37,583 bases of DNA. It comes from Waddlia chondrophila WSU 86-1044. Lineage in GTDB: Bacteria; Chlamydiota; Chlamydiia; Chlamydiales; CAMCWV01. Shown here in pieces: positions 7,167-16,576 of the stretch (position 1 is the stretch's first letter; every line of letters starts with the position of its first letter). The position numbers and the translations under genes are program-made. The DNA lies in NCBI GenBank assembly GCA_945882915.1, contig CAMCWV010000019.1, positions 1 through 37,583 on the forward strand, in the 5' to 3' direction. The notes beneath the pieces were generated by a model. The model did no database searches. It was not told where the DNA came from and was given only the letters and a program-made list of their open reading frames with translations.

Positions 7167-8957
7167 ATGAACACGCCATCTAAAACAATTCCCGGTACTC
7201 TCCTCCCCTTTTTCTGGCACTACATCAAGAAATATTGGGCTACATTCTTGATTTTGCAGCTACTTTACTGCGCCTTGGCGCTAGACATCACTATCTGGCC
7301 CTACATTATCATGCTTTTTGTAGACGCTCTTGCAAACTACACAGGCGATAAGGCTGACATGTGGCAGGTCCTTGCCACCCCTCTTTGGGCGGGAGCAATC
7401 ATATGGATCTGGGCGGAAGCGTGCTATCGAACTTCTGGTTTTATATCAGCCCGTCTATTTCCAAAGCTGCAAGCTTCTATTCGAATGAATATGTTCGACT
7501 ATGTGCAGCGCCACTCTCACTCCTTTTTTAGCACACACTTTGCCGGAAGCATCGCCGGCAAGATCAATGATGTCAGCGAAGGAACAAACACGATCCTCTA
7601 TCTCATCATGAGACTCATTATCCCCATCGCCTTAGGGGTCATCATTGCAATCATTCTATTAAACGGACTTAGCCCACTTTTTGCGGTTATCCTGCTTGGG
7701 TGGGTCCTCTCTCACATCACCATTGTCGTCATCTGCCTTAAGCGTTGTGTCAACTCATCTGATCAACACGCAAACGCTCAAAACTCTTTGTCTGGAAGGC
7801 TTGTGGATAGCCTTGGGAATAGTTCTACCGTTAGACTATTTTCCCAGCATCGTTTTGAAAAGCATTTTCTGGGACTTTTTCAACAAGAAGAGCAGGCCAA
7901 GAACAACCACGCACTCTTAGCAAGAGAGAAGATGCAGACAGCGCTTGGAATCACCTGCTTTCTTATGGCAGGAATTGCGCTTAACTGGTTTATGCTTGTC
8001 AAGTGGCAACAAGACCTCATTACAACAGGCGCTGTGGTTTTTATTTTTAATACCACATGGAACATCACGGCGATCCTTTGGCAAGCAGGTATAGAGCTCC
8101 CCCGGCTAGTAAAGGAGGTCGGGGCTTGTAGGCAGGCGCTTACGCTTATTCAGACGCCACACGGCGTTATGGATGCTCCTAACGCAGCTGCACTTAAAGT
8201 CTCTCGCGGAGAAATTCGCTTTGAAGGGGTTAGCTTCTACTACACTCCCAGCCAATACATTTTCCAAGACAAGACCATTGTCATTGACGCCGGCGAAAAA
8301 GTGGGCTTAGTAGGTTTTTCCGGCTCTGGAAAAACAACATTTGTGAACTTGATTCTTCGTTATTACGACATCGAGAAAGGGCAGATTTTGATTGATGGCC
8401 AGAACATCGCAAAGGTCACCCAAGATTCGGTGCGCGAGCAAATTTCGATGATTCCTCAAGACACCTCTCTTTTTCACCGCTCGCTAATGGATAACATTCG
8501 TTACGGGCGGATCGATGCAAGCGACGAGGAAGTTATTGAAGCTTCGAAGATAGCCCACTGTCACGAGTTCATTTCAAAGCTTCCTGAGGGTTACCTAACA
8601 GAAGTGGGCGAGCGAGGGGCAAAGCTTTCTGGTGGACAGCGACAGAGGATAGCCATTGCCCGGGCAATCTTAAAAAACGCGACAATCTTAATTTTAGATG
8701 AGGCGACTACAGCGCTTGACTCTGTCACAGAGAAGTTCATACAGGACGGACTGAAAAAGCTGATGCACGGCAAAACAGCTGTCGTCATTGCCCATAGACT
8801 CTCGACCTTATGCGACATGCATCGCATCCTTGTTTTCAAAGACGGGCGCGTTGTGGAAGAGGGCCCTCATGACAAGCTTCTTAAAGCAAATGGGCACTAC
8901 GCGACGATGTGGGAAATGCAAGCCGGCGGCTTCCTCCCCGAAACCCTGGAGTTGTAA
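7167..8957 (+). CDS. ABC exporter, fused permease and ATPase (MsbA-like)
   Basis: The 596-residue protein is a half-size ABC exporter. Residues about 1-320 contain the six-helix type IV membrane domain (for example FLILQLLYCALALDITIWPY and LIIPIALGVIIAIILL). The ATPase domain has Walker A GFSGSGKTT at about 383, the Q-loop MIPQDTSLF, the signature LSGGQRQR at about 486, Walker B ILILDEATTALD at about 509 and the H-loop IAHRLST. It probably works as a homodimer in the inner membrane. Lipid, peptide or drug export are all possible and the sequence does not decide. The ATG has no well-spaced Shine-Dalgarno (CAGG touches it), which is odd, but no better start is seen. Confidence 0.88.
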   Translation: MNTPSKTIPGTLLPFFWHYIKKYWATFLILQLLYCALALDITIWPYIIMLFVDALANYTGDKADMWQVLATPLWAGAIIWIWAEACYRTSGFISARLFPKLQASIRMNMFDYVQRHSHSFFSTHFAGSIAGKINDVSEGTNTILYLIMRLIIPIALGVIIAIILLNGLSPLFAVILLGWVLSHITIVVICLKRCVNSSDQHANAQNSLSGRLVDSLGNSSTVRLFSQHRFEKHFLGLFQQEEQAKNNHALLAREKMQTALGITCFLMAGIALNWFMLVKWQQDLITTGAVVFIFNTTWNITAILWQAGIELPRLVKEVGACRQALTLIQTPHGVMDAPNAAALKVSRGEIRFEGVSFYYTPSQYIFQDKTIVIDAGEKVGLVGFSGSGKTTFVNLILRYYDIEKGQILIDGQNIAKVTQDSVREQISMIPQDTSLFHRSLMDNIRYGRIDASDEEVIEASKIAHCHEFISKLPEGYLTEVGERGAKLSGGQRQRIAIARAILKNATILILDEATTALDSVTEKFIQDGLKKLMHGKTAVVIAHRLSTLCDMHRILVFKDGRVVEEGPHDKLLKANGHYATMWEMQAGGFLPETLEL

Positions 8958-8987
8958 CTCCTGAAATGACAAGCCTCAGAATTAACC

Positions 8988-9014
8988 AGTATGTCGACAA
9001 AAAACCGACATACT
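8988..9014 (+). terminator. hairpin after the ABC exporter
   Basis: AGTATGTCG and CGACATACT form a 9-bp perfect stem around an A-rich loop, 30 nt after the stop codon. There is no T-tract, so it may be a weak or factor-dependent terminator or an mRNA-end stabiliser. Confidence 0.45.
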
Positions 9015-9018
9015 CGTA

Positions 9019-9090
9019 ATATACTCCTCTTAGCTGAAAACGGGAATTTGGGCTAGCGCCAAAGCCCCGTTTTCAGCTAAGAGGAGTAAT
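9019..9090. repeat. Family A hairpin element, 72-bp short form
   Basis: ATATACTCCTCTTAGCTG on the left is matched by CAGCTAAGAGGAGTAAT on the right. Both arms carry the CTCTTAG variant rather than CTCGTAG. It lies 38 bp upstream of the AbiE pair, whose far end also abuts a family A terminus. Confidence 0.88.
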
Positions 9091-9128
9091 AGAGGTGTGA
9101 GGATTCAGTAACTTAAGGTGGTCAAGTC

Positions 9129-9758
9129 ATGGCTTTTATTCGCGCTCAAGCACCTACGGAAGAAATCGATTACAACTTTTTAATGGGTTGCCTGGCTGAT
9201 TATCAACGCCCCAGAGAAAAAATCACCCAGCTCCTGAAAAACAAAGTTCTTATTCGTGTAAAAAAGGGACTTTATGTTTTTGGGGAAGCTTATAAAAAAG
9301 GGCCCTATTCTTTAGAAATCCTCTCCAATCTCATTTACGGCCCCTCTTACATCAGCAAAGAATACGCCCTGGCTTTTTATGGAATGATACCCGAACGGGT
9401 GCATGTCGTAACGTCTATGACTTCCAAGCGAAACAAGATATTCTCAACTGACTTAGGAAGGTTTTCCTATCGCCATCTAGCTTTACATAAATATTCTGAA
9501 GGGGTCGCTTGGGTCCTCATCGGCTCAAATCAACACATCCTGATTGCAACCAAAGAAAAAGCCCTGGCCGATCTAATTGCAGATGTTAAAGAGATTAAAA
9601 CTGTTGAAGACTTAGAGGAGTATCTAACAGTATCTTTACGGATAGATGAAACCCAGCTTAGGCGTCTAGGCAAGAAAAAGCTTCAAGCGATTGCTAAAGT
9701 CTATCAACATCCTATAGTCTCACTTTTACCTCAGCTTATAGCCAAACTCGCGTCATGA
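9129..9758 (+). CDS. AbiEi-type antitoxin / transcriptional regulator
   Basis: The 209-residue protein resembles AbiEi, the antitoxin and autorepressor of type IV toxin-antitoxin systems linked to abortive phage infection. The N-terminal region (QRPREKITQLLKNKVLIRVK, then KGLYVFG) is the winged-helix fold with a typical wing turn. The middle (GPSYISKEYALAFYGMIPE) and C-terminus (ATKEKALADLIAD) match the AbiEi C-terminal domain. AAGGTGG lies 8 nt before the ATG. Its stop overlaps the next ATG by four bases (ATGA), the usual AbiE layout. In studied cases the protein binds inverted repeats upstream of its own gene; the family A palindrome just upstream is a possible but untested operator. Confidence 0.8.
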   Translation: MAFIRAQAPTEEIDYNFLMGCLADYQRPREKITQLLKNKVLIRVKKGLYVFGEAYKKGPYSLEILSNLIYGPSYISKEYALAFYGMIPERVHVVTSMTSKRNKIFSTDLGRFSYRHLALHKYSEGVAWVLIGSNQHILIATKEKALADLIADVKEIKTVEDLEEYLTVSLRIDETQLRRLGKKKLQAIAKVYQHPIVSLLPQLIAKLAS

Positions 9759-10621
9759 ATGAAGCTCTATCCGACATGCTCAAAAAATACACCTGTCATA
9801 ATGCAGGTGATTACGCGAACGCCTTAAAGGAGGTCATTCAAGAAATTTCCCTCCTTGGCCTCTGGAGAGCTAAGTTCTTTGAAAAGGCTGCTTTCTACGG
9901 AGGAACAGCCCTTAGAATCCTTTATGCTCTAGATCGCTTCTCTGAAGATCTTGACTTCTCGCTCCTTGCACCAGACCCCGCCTTTAAAATTGACATCTAT
10001 TTAGGCGCTATAAGCGATGAGTTAGAAAGCTTTGGGCTTAAAGTTTCTATTGAGCGCAAAGAGAAAACCAAAGAAAGTGCTATTCAATCAGCTTTTGTTA
10101 AAACAACAACAATGGAGCACTTACTCATCATTGGGATGTCACGGGCTATGGGAAAGAAAATCCATCCTGAAGACCTTCTCAAGGTCCGCTTAGAGATTGA
10201 CACCGACCCTCCAGAAGGCTTTTCAACAGAAGCCAAGTACCTCTTGACCCCGAGCCCATTTTCCGTACGAACGTACAGTCCATCTGATCTATTTGCAGGA
10301 AAGTTACATGCTTTACTGTGCCGTGAGTGGAAAGGGCGAATAAAAGGCCGTGACTGGTACGATTTTCTTTGGTTTATCGAACAGAGGATTCCTGTTCATT
10401 TAAGACATCTAGAGCTCCGCTTAAAACAAACAGGCCACCTCCCTCTAAAAGAAACTCTTAACCGCGAAACCCTTCTTAAATTGCTCAAGAAAAGAATCCA
10501 TTCCGTTAATTTTGATCAAGCCAAAGAAGACGTTATTACCTTCCTGAAAGACCCCAGAAAAGTAGAGATCTGGTCGCCAGACTTTTTTGAGGCTGTTAGC
10601 AGTAAGCTCACAGCAATCTAA
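9755..10621 (+). CDS. AbiEii/AbiGii-type nucleotidyltransferase toxin
   Basis: The 288-residue protein carries the nucleotidyltransferase motif FYGGTALRILY followed by RFSEDLDFSLL (about residues 47-72), with the paired aspartates needed for metal binding. Later blocks VRLEIDTDPP and SPSDLFAGKLHALLCREWKGRIKGRDWYD match the AbiEii/DUF1814 family. Related toxins transfer nucleotides, in some cases to tRNA acceptor ends, and stop growth when the antitoxin is lost or on phage attack. It is translationally coupled to the antitoxin gene. The stop codon at 10619-10621 touches a family A terminus. Both genes look more AT-rich than the neighbouring ORFs, consistent with gain by transfer. Confidence 0.85.
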   Translation: MNEALSDMLKKYTCHNAGDYANALKEVIQEISLLGLWRAKFFEKAAFYGGTALRILYALDRFSEDLDFSLLAPDPAFKIDIYLGAISDELESFGLKVSIERKEKTKESAIQSAFVKTTTMEHLLIIGMSRAMGKKIHPEDLLKVRLEIDTDPPEGFSTEAKYLLTPSPFSVRTYSPSDLFAGKLHALLCREWKGRIKGRDWYDFLWFIEQRIPVHLRHLELRLKQTGHLPLKETLNRETLLKLLKKRIHSVNFDQAKEDVITFLKDPRKVEIWSPDFFEAVSSKLTAI

Positions 10622-10646
10622 TTTTCAGCTGCGAGGAGTATATACT
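10621..10646 (+). repeat. Family A solo right terminus
   Basis: ATTTTCAGCTGCGAGGAGTATATACT is one family A end, beginning at the last base of the AbiEii stop codon. The rest of the element is missing. Together with the element at 9019 it frames the AbiE pair. Confidence 0.75.
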
Positions 10647-10811
10647 AAAAGTAAATGTTCGATTTCTACTGCCCAGATTGAGCAATTCGCATTGAGACTA
10701 TGCTGTCAACAGGTTGGAGCAGGTCCAAGATCTAGGCGATAGCTTTTTTCATCACCTGGCTATTCTTTTTTTAACTCAATTTTTGCACTTCATTTTTGAA
10801 AAGACGAGAGG

Positions 10812-11120
10812 TTACTTGGGAGATTTGGGAGATTTGTGTTTTTTGGGAGGGAGGGGGCTTTCGACTGTGGGGCGGATTTTGGAGCCGAATGAGAAGAGGG
10901 CATCCCGAAGGCGCATCCCCTGCTTTTTGACTTTTTTGAGGAGACGTCTTGCCCAGACAAATTCTGCAGCAAGGACAACAAGGCCGCCAATCACTACAAG
11001 AAAGCCGGGAAATGGCGTAAAGATTAAAACTAAACCAAGAAGCACGAGGGTAAAACCGATTATTGCAATAACCATGCATTTTGCAACTTGAAGGGTTTTG
11101 GTAATCGTCCGCATAAGCAT
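10812..11120 (-). CDS. PGPGW-type small transmembrane protein
   Basis: The 102-residue protein has a long hydrophobic segment pair (CMVIAIIGFTLVLLGLVLI, then PGFLVVIGGLVVLAAEF) ending in VWARRLLKKVKK. This is the pattern of the putative transmembrane PGPGW family (PGPGW..V.LGL..LA.EF.WA+RLL), here with the variant TPFPGF. Two membrane helices with a basic cytoplasmic tail (PPKKHKSPKSPK) are expected. The function of the family is unknown. Two ATGs lie at the start (residues 1 and 3) and neither has a strong ribosome site. It is transcribed away from the phosphatase gene. Confidence 0.7.
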   Translation of the reverse strand: MLMRTITKTLQVAKCMVIAIIGFTLVLLGLVLIFTPFPGFLVVIGGLVVLAAEFVWARRLLKKVKKQGMRLRDALFSFGSKIRPTVESPLPPKKHKSPKSPK

Positions 11121-11177
11121 AATCGTCTGCCCTGTTAAGCAGTCTTGTATGCCTTTAATTTATAATGATCTAAGAAA

Positions 11178-11207
11178 TTGAACACCATAGAATTCATCGC
11201 GTAAAAA
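11178..11207 (+). promoter_or_regulatory. possible sigma-70-type promoter for the phosphatase gene
   Basis: TTGAAC, an 18-bp spacer, and TAAAAA lie about 70 bp before the ATG at 11278 in an AT-rich gap between divergent genes. The match is partial, so this is tentative. Confidence 0.3.
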
Positions 11208-11277
11208 CTCTACTTTATTTTATGTAAAATTCGGTAGGGTAGGTGAAAATTTAATAACTCTAACACGCGAGATCATT

Positions 11278-11889
11278 ATGCCCAGCTCCCCCACTCCCCT
11301 CAAACGACTGATTATCGCTCGCCACGGAGAAACCAAATGGTCAAGCTCCGGGCAGCACACGGGAAGAACAGATATCGACTTAACCCCTCAAGGAAGGGAT
11401 CAAGCAGAGAAGCTGGGCGCTGCCCTAAAAGCCTACACCTTCGATAAAGCCTTCAGCAGCTCCCTCAAGAGACAACACGACACCTGCTGCCTAGCAGGGC
11501 TTCAAGATCTAGTGGAAATCGACGAAGACCTTCTTGAATGGAACTACGGCAGTTATGAAGGACGCACCTCTGCTGACATTCACAAAGAAGATCCAGGCTG
11601 GTCTGTCTTCAAAGATGGCTCCCCAGGCGGCGAATCGATTATGGAGATACAACAGCGCGCTGACAGATTCCTGTCTAAGATCCTCGCTATTCCTGGACAG
11701 GTTGCTGTTTTCTCTAGCGGACATATGTCGCGCGTCTTAGCAGCCAGATGGCTTGGCCTTTCAGCTGCAGAAGGGCGTCTCTTCGCTCTTTCTACAGGCT
11801 CACTTTCAGTCTTAGGTTACGAAAGAGATGTCCGCGTCGTGCAAACCTGGAACAACACCAGCCACCTAGCTCATCCCCTGCACAGCTGA
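11278..11889 (+). CDS. histidine phosphatase family protein (phosphoglycerate mutase-like)
   Basis: The 203-residue protein starts with the phosphohistidine motif [12 protein letters not shown] and has the family pattern [19 protein letters not shown], the acid-containing [12 protein letters not shown], and the second histidine in [20 protein letters not shown]. It is a cofactor-independent-looking single-domain phosphatase of the GpmB/CobC/SixA branch. Whether it is a mutase or a broad phosphatase cannot be told. It ends 23 bp before the DUF255 fusion gene and the two are probably cotranscribed. Confidence 0.85.
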   Translation: MPSSPTPLKRLIIARHGETKWSSSGQHTGRTDIDLTPQGRDQAEKLGAALKAYTFDKAFSSSLKRQHDTCCLAGLQDLVEIDEDLLEWNYGSYEGRTSADIHKEDPGWSVFKDGSPGGESIMEIQQRADRFLSKILAIPGQVAVFSSGHMSRVLAARWLGLSAAEGRLFALSTGSLSVLGYERDVRVVQTWNNTSHLAHPLHS

Positions 11890-11912
11890 TTTTCAACCCT
11901 AATAAGGATTCT

Positions 11913-14900
11913 ATGGCAAAGCGCACGCTCACAAATCGCCTCAGTGAGGAAACGAGCCCCTACCTGCTCCAGCACGCCCACAATCCTGTAGATTGGTACC
12001 CATGGGGCTCTGAGGCGTTAGCAAAAGCCAAAACGCTCGACAAGCCCATTCTTTTGAGCATTGGTTACTCAGCATGCCATTGGTGCCATGTGATGGAAAA
12101 AGAATCGTTTGAAAACAGCGCCGTTGCCAAGCTGATGAACGAGCATTTTGTCTGTATTAAAGTAGATAGAGAAGAAAGACCTGATCTCGACGAAATTTAT
12201 ATGGCAGCAACGCTTGCCATGAATGAAGGGCGTGGTGGCTGGCCAATGACCGTATGCCTCACACCCGATCAGCGCCCCTTTTTTACAGGCACCTACTTTC
12301 CCGCCGAAGACATGCAAGGGCGCATCGGCTTTAAAACGCTCCTGCAAAAACTAGCTGAAGCGTGGAAAGTGCAAAGAGAATCAATCACCAGTCAATCGCT
12401 TGCCCTCACGCAGCTGCTAAAAGAGGCTTCTGAGCGAATAGCCGAGCTTCCCGTCAACGCTCAGCAGATCGACAAGGCTGTCGACTACTTCAAAAAAACC
12501 TTCGACTCCCAAAATGGTGGGTTTGGAACAGCACCGAAATTCCCTCCAACAGGGGCAATGAATTTACTTCTGAGACACCATCACCGTACTAATGACAACG
12601 ACTCGCTCCACATGGTTGTGGCTACTCTAGACAAGATGGCAAACGGCGGTCTTTACGATCACATCGGAGGGGGCTTTGCTAGGTACTCTGTCGATGCTCA
12701 ATGGCTCGTCCCTCACTTTGAGAAGATGCTGTATGACAACGCTCTTCTCACCCAAAACTATTTGGAAGGGTACCAAGTAACAGGTAAAGAGCTCTACCGG
12801 CAGGTTGCCATTGACACGCTCGAGTTTGTCCTTTCAGAGATGTCTGACCCAAAAGGCGGATACTACTCCGCTACTGATGCCGACTCTGAAGAAGGAGAAG
12901 GAGCCTACTACATGTGGGCAGAAGGCGAAGTAACAGCCATTCTTGGAGATAAAGAAGGGAAGAGTTTTTGCTCTTACTACGGAATCGCCGGAAAAGAAAA
13001 GTGCATTCCTAGAGCCTCCTCTACAAGCAAACCATTTGCCACTCTACGGCAGTGTCGAGAGAAAATGGCCGCAGCTAGACAAAAGAGACAAAAGCCAGGT
13101 GTAGATGATAAGATCCTAGTCTCATGGAATGGGCTAATGATTGGGGCTATGGCCAAAGGATATAGCGTCCTTAGAGACGCCCGCTACTTACAATCAGCAG
13201 AGCGCGCCGCAACGTCTATTCTTGCTAACCTCCTTTCACACGATGGACACCTCTTGCGCTGTTACCGCGCAGGGCACGCTCACGTCCCCGGACTTTTAGA
13301 AGATTACACTTACTTAGCGGACGGGCTCATCTCTTTGTATGAAGCAGCCGGAAACGAAACTTTCCTTCAAACAGCTCTCAAACTTGCAAAGACCATGTGC
13401 AAAGAGTTTATCGACGACAAAACAGGAGCCTTTTATACAACCAGCAGCGACCACGAAAAACTCTTTTTCCGCCACCGACAAGGAAATGACGGCGCAACGC
13501 CCAGCCCCAACGCTATTGCCGCAAGCGTCCTTGCAAGGCTCTCGTTCCACTTTAAAAGAGCAGACCTTCTTAAAGAAGCAGAAAAAGCCATTTCTACTTA
13601 CGGAAGCGACATTGCTAAATATCCACACGCCTTCTGCTATACACTCGCAACGCTCAACTTCCTGCTGGAAGGGCCTCTTGAAATTATAATTGATCACCCA
13701 CAAAATCCAAAGACAGAAAATCAAGCCCTAGAAGCAGCTCTGGGCGCTAAATTCCTTCCGAATGTTGTTATTGCTTGGGGCTTGAGTAATGGAAAACCGG
13801 CCATTCACATTTGCCACCGCTTTGTTTGTCAGGCACCTATTACAGAGCCAAAACAACTTGAGACAATACTTAAAAAACTTAATCAGCATAGCAAAGAAGC
13901 ACCCCTCAGATCTACTTCCGCTGTATTTACAGGAGCGCGCATTCCCGGAAAGGCGACTCCAGAATCTACGGCTACCTATGCTGCAAAGCATCATGCTAAT
14001 GGATACCGGGAGCTGGGCGCAACAAAGCTCATGACGAGCAAGCTTGGTTTTGGGTGCTACCGCATAGATGACAAAACCCCTTGGCACGAAGAGGCCCTTT
14101 CCCAGGCGCTCCTTTCAGGCTGCAACCTCATTGACACCTCGACTAACTACACCGACGGCGCAAGCGAAAGGTGTGTGGGACGGGTGCTGCAACAGCTCAC
14201 AGATTCCGGCAAGCTTAAGCGAGCAGAAACTATTCTTGTCACTAAAATTGGCTATGTTCAAGGAGAAAACCTCGATATCGCTAAACAAAAAGAACGTGAT
14301 GGACACTCCTTCAAAGAGATGACTAAGGTCTCTGATGGTTGCTGGCACTGCATCCATCCCGACTTTCTAGAAGACCAACTACAACGCTCTCTTGCTCGCC
14401 TTCAAGTCACTACAATCGACGCGGTGCTTCTTCATAATCCCGAGTACTACCTCGCTGTTGCGTGCAAAGACACCTCTTTTTCACTCGAAGAGCACCGAGC
14501 CGAATTTTACCACAGGCTTCAAGAGGCCTTCGCTTTCCTAGAAAAACAAGTCTCGCTTGGAACAATCCAGTACTACGGAGTTTCTTCTAACAGCGTAGCC
14601 ACGCCTCCTGCCTGCGTAGATGCAACCTCTTTGCTCAGCATGTTGCAAGCGGCAGAAAATGCAGCACGCCAAGTAGCTCCAAAGCAAAAACATCACTTCT
14701 GCGTCCTTCAGCTTCCCTTGAATTTGGTGGAGTCATTCGGGTTTTTCATGAAAAACCATGACGGCAAAACAACCCTTGAAGCCGCTCAAAAAGCAAATAT
14801 TGGCGTTCTTACCAACAGGCCGCTGAATGCGATTGTGAATGACACCATGGTGCGGCTAGCTAATTTCTCTACAAAAGACACGCCTATTAACTATGAAAAT

Positions 14901-15473
14901 GAACTGCTCTCCCTTCTGAAGCTAGAAGAGGAATGGGGCCTTGAGTTTGCTCCTCACCTCACCGTTGCAGAGGGCGGCGCTCTGGCAAAAGACTTCTTCC
15001 GTTATTCATCGGCTCTCAAAGCGCTCAAAACAAGAACTTACACGTTAGACCACTGGGAGCAGGTTGAGTCACAGCTGTTCTCAGACAGCTTCACGAAGCT
15101 CTTTGCCACCCTAGACCGGTACATGGAGGCTAATCCAAGACACCCATGGGGTTCATGGCGTGCCCGCTACCTTGGCTCTGTAGAGGCGCTCATAGGAGAA
15201 CAAAGACGCCTGGCAACATCTCATAATCAAAGAAATAGCGAGCTTGTCATCTCTGCCATCGATCAATTTCTTCCAGAAACTTTTAGGAAAGAGAGCTTAT
15301 CTCGCAAAGCACTTTGGATTACGAGCAGCACTCCGGGCGTAAGCTGCGTACTCGTCGGAATGCGCCACCCAGGCTACGTTCAAGATGCTTTAGGAATCCT
15401 ATCTCAGGAGTCATTAAAGAACATTTCGTCTGTTTATGACGCAGCCAAAAAAATTAAATTTTTAAATAATTGA
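11913..15473 (+). CDS. DUF255 thioredoxin-like (YyaL/SPATA20) protein fused to an aldo-keto reductase domain
   Basis: The open frame reaches back to 11748, but the ATG at 11913 follows AAGGA and begins [20 protein letters not shown], the usual YyaL start, giving 1186 residues. Residues about 1-160 are the thioredoxin-like domain ([30 protein letters not shown] with a CxxC pair, [12 protein letters not shown]). Residues about 180-680 are the six-hairpin glycosidase-like domain ([20 protein letters not shown]). From about residue 697 ([60 protein letters not shown]) there follows an aldo-keto-reductase-like barrel with recognisable Asp/Tyr region. YyaL-type proteins are normally about 680 residues with no such partner, so this is a two-protein fusion. 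The role is unknown; a redox function is inferred. Confidence 0.85.
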   Translation: MAKRTLTNRLSEETSPYLLQHAHNPVDWYPWGSEALAKAKTLDKPILLSIGYSACHWCHVMEKESFENSAVAKLMNEHFVCIKVDREERPDLDEIYMAATLAMNEGRGGWPMTVCLTPDQRPFFTGTYFPAEDMQGRIGFKTLLQKLAEAWKVQRESITSQSLALTQLLKEASERIAELPVNAQQIDKAVDYFKKTFDSQNGGFGTAPKFPPTGAMNLLLRHHHRTNDNDSLHMVVATLDKMANGGLYDHIGGGFARYSVDAQWLVPHFEKMLYDNALLTQNYLEGYQVTGKELYRQVAIDTLEFVLSEMSDPKGGYYSATDADSEEGEGAYYMWAEGEVTAILGDKEGKSFCSYYGIAGKEKCIPRASSTSKPFATLRQCREKMAAARQKRQKPGVDDKILVSWNGLMIGAMAKGYSVLRDARYLQSAERAATSILANLLSHDGHLLRCYRAGHAHVPGLLEDYTYLADGLISLYEAAGNETFLQTALKLAKTMCKEFIDDKTGAFYTTSSDHEKLFFRHRQGNDGATPSPNAIAASVLARLSFHFKRADLLKEAEKAISTYGSDIAKYPHAFCYTLATLNFLLEGPLEIIIDHPQNPKTENQALEAALGAKFLPNVVIAWGLSNGKPAIHICHRFVCQAPITEPKQLETILKKLNQHSKEAPLRSTSAVFTGARIPGKATPESTATYAAKHHANGYRELGATKLMTSKLGFGCYRIDDKTPWHEEALSQALLSGCNLIDTSTNYTDGASERCVGRVLQQLTDSGKLKRAETILVTKIGYVQGENLDIAKQKERDGHSFKEMTKVSDGCWHCIHPDFLEDQLQRSLARLQVTTIDAVLLHNPEYYLAVACKDTSFSLEEHRAEFYHRLQEAFAFLEKQVSLGTIQYYGVSSNSVATPPACVDATSLLSMLQAAENAARQVAPKQKHHFCVLQLPLNLVESFGFFMKNHDGKTTLEAAQKANIGVLTNRPLNAIVNDTMVRLANFSTKDTPINYENELLSLLKLEEEWGLEFAPHLTVAEGGALAKDFFRYSSALKALKTRTYTLDHWEQVESQLFSDSFTKLFATLDRYMEANPRHPWGSWRARYLGSVEALIGEQRRLATSHNQRNSELVISAIDQFLPETFRKESLSRKALWITSSTPGVSCVLVGMRHPGYVQDALGILSQESLKNISSVYDAAKKIKFLNN

Positions 15474-15527
15474 TCATTTTGGTAGCGTCACGACTGAAAT
15501 CAAACACAATCTAAATGGAGGTTTACG

Positions 15528-15626
15528 ATGGCAGTAGCAAAAAAAGCAGCAGCAAAAAAACCAGCAGCAAAAAAAACAGCAGCAAAACCAGCAGCAAAAA
15601 AAACAGCAGCAAAAAAAAGTAAATAG
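15528..15626 (+). CDS. mini histone-like Lys/Ala-rich peptide (32 aa)
   Basis: ATG at 15528 follows a strong GGAGG at 7 nt. The peptide reads MAVAKKAAAKKPAAKK and continues as TAAK/PAAKK/TAAKK repeats to KSK. This is the pentapeptide style of the chlamydial histone H1-like protein tails (Hc1/Hc2), but at 32 residues it is only a tail with no globular part. It could bind DNA or RNA by charge. The A-tract repeats make it prone to length change. It is too short for automatic ORF calling. Confidence 0.65.
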   Translation: MAVAKKAAAKKPAAKKTAAKPAAKKTAAKKSK

Positions 15627-15691
15627 TCGTAATTAAAAAATTTGTAGCGGTTCGTTGTAATAAAAAACATAACCTTATTAAGGAGTACAGC

Positions 15692-15805
15692 ATGAGCAAG
15701 CAACAACAAAAAGGTAAACCAGGCGCAGCTCCAGCAGCGCGTCCAGGACAAACTCCAGCTCCTAAAGCCGCTCCAGGTCAAAAAGAAGCACCTAGAGCTC
15801 GTTAA
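15692..15805 (+). CDS. small basic Pro/Ala/Gln-rich disordered protein (37 aa)
   Basis: The ATG at 15692 follows AAGGAG at 7-8 nt. The protein starts MSKQQQKGKPGAAPAARPGQ and ends KEAPRAR; it is low complexity and probably unstructured. The leader AACCTTATTAAGGAG and the downstream string GGGTAGCAGGCCCTGAGCCT plus terminator are shared with the Ala-rich genes at 23437 and 31236. It therefore belongs to the same flanking-cassette family although the coding sequence differs. No function is recognised. Confidence 0.65.
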   Translation: MSKQQQKGKPGAAPAARPGQTPAPKAAPGQKEAPRAR

Positions 15806-15855
15806 TTATAGCGGGTAGCAGGCCCTGAGCCTATTACACGCTAACAAAAAAAAAG

Positions 15856-15893
15856 AACTCTCGTCCTCACCGGACGGGAGTTTTTTTTTGCCT
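15856..15893 (+). terminator. intrinsic terminator of the small-gene cassette (copy 1)
   Basis: AACTCTCGTCC, loop TCACC, GGACGGGAGTT, then nine T. The same terminator occurs at 23932 and 31686 after the two Ala-rich genes. Confidence 0.92.
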
Positions 15894-15950
15894 CAAGATT
15901 GCCACCACAGAGGTCGCAGAGAGAAAAAACAAAAATAAGAGAAGGGGTCA

Positions 15951-16090
15951 GCTGCCGCGGCTTCGCCGCTTAGTTACCGCTTCCGCGGTTTTTTTTTAAG
16001 CTATCAAGCCTGTGTCCGATTAAATTCGTCTGGAGTTGGAGTAGGTTCGTGATGCCCTATGGACCCTATACCATTCGTTGTCTCAGCAGC
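15951..16090 (-). repeat. Family B repeat copy 1
   Basis: CTGCCGCGGCTTCGCCGC...ACCGCTTCCGCGG, then AAGCTATCAAGCCTGTGTCC and GGAGTAGGTTCGTGATGCCC are the reverse complement of 20983-21110, and in part of 22800-22870. It contains CCGCGG stems. No coding potential is seen. Confidence 0.8.
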
Positions 16091-16310
16091 AGCTCCCACA
16101 AAAAATTTATTTTTTAACTCCTGAGAGACAGGGCGATTTTATAAAAAAAGCTTTGATGCTCACAGAGGGGTGTTTTGGCGGGGCAATCGCATAAATAAAT
16201 TTTCAAGCAGTCTGAACACTTTTGCGCCCTACATTTTAAATTGTGTCCCAGAGGGACACTTGGACTTAGCCAGGTGGTGAAGTGCGAAGCACGAGAACCC
16301 CTGGTAAAGG
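16085..16310 (+). repeat. left arm of a large inverted repeat
   Basis: CAGCAGCTCCCACAAAAAAT at the start and then about 110 bp (CAGTCTGAACACTTTTGCGC ... GGTGGTGAAGTGCGAAGCAC) are repeated inverted at 16793-16925. About 85 bp between the two parts (16111-16195) is an insert relative to the other arm, and part of it (CTCCTGAGAGACAGGGCGAT) recurs inverted at about 32237. The interval 16311-16560 holds further mosaic repeats and no gene. Confidence 0.75.
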
Positions 16311-16561
16311 TAAATAAATTAGAAGCCCCAGAGGGGCGATACAAATTAAGTCCTGTCGCTCCGTCCGGAGTCTGAATTTCAGGAGCGAGCGGTAGCGAAG
16401 CTCCGGGCTGTGTAAGCAAAGAGCTTCGTTTCGCTTCCGCTCCAGCAGTTCCCACTAAATATTTTTCGCGCAGATCGAGCGTAATTTTGGGCATGGAGAA
16501 AAATGGCTTCATGCCGTTCTTGCTACGAGGCGTGAGAGAACGTGAGAGAAAAACAAGAGAA

Positions 16562-16575
16562 AAGAGGAGTATATT
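16562..16575 (+). repeat. possible family A solo terminus
   Basis: AAGAGGAGTATATT is the outermost 12-13 bases of a family A end, joined to family C sequence as at 167 and 28231. It is too short to be certain. Confidence 0.4.
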
Positions 16576-16576
16576 T

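Noticed and set aside
6910..7179. 89-residue minus-strand ORF before the ABC exporter
   Set aside because: No motif, no ribosome site, and it overlaps the exporter start; the sequence looks like structured non-coding DNA.
10714..11091. Plus-strand and alternative minus-strand ORFs overlapping the PGPGW gene
   Set aside because: They lack ribosome sites and known motifs; only the minus frame 10812-11120 shows hydrophobic helices and the PGPGW pattern.
11748..11912. Upstream extension of the DUF255 fusion ORF
   Set aside because: It overlaps the phosphatase gene in another frame, while the ATG at 11913 has a ribosome site and the family N-terminus.
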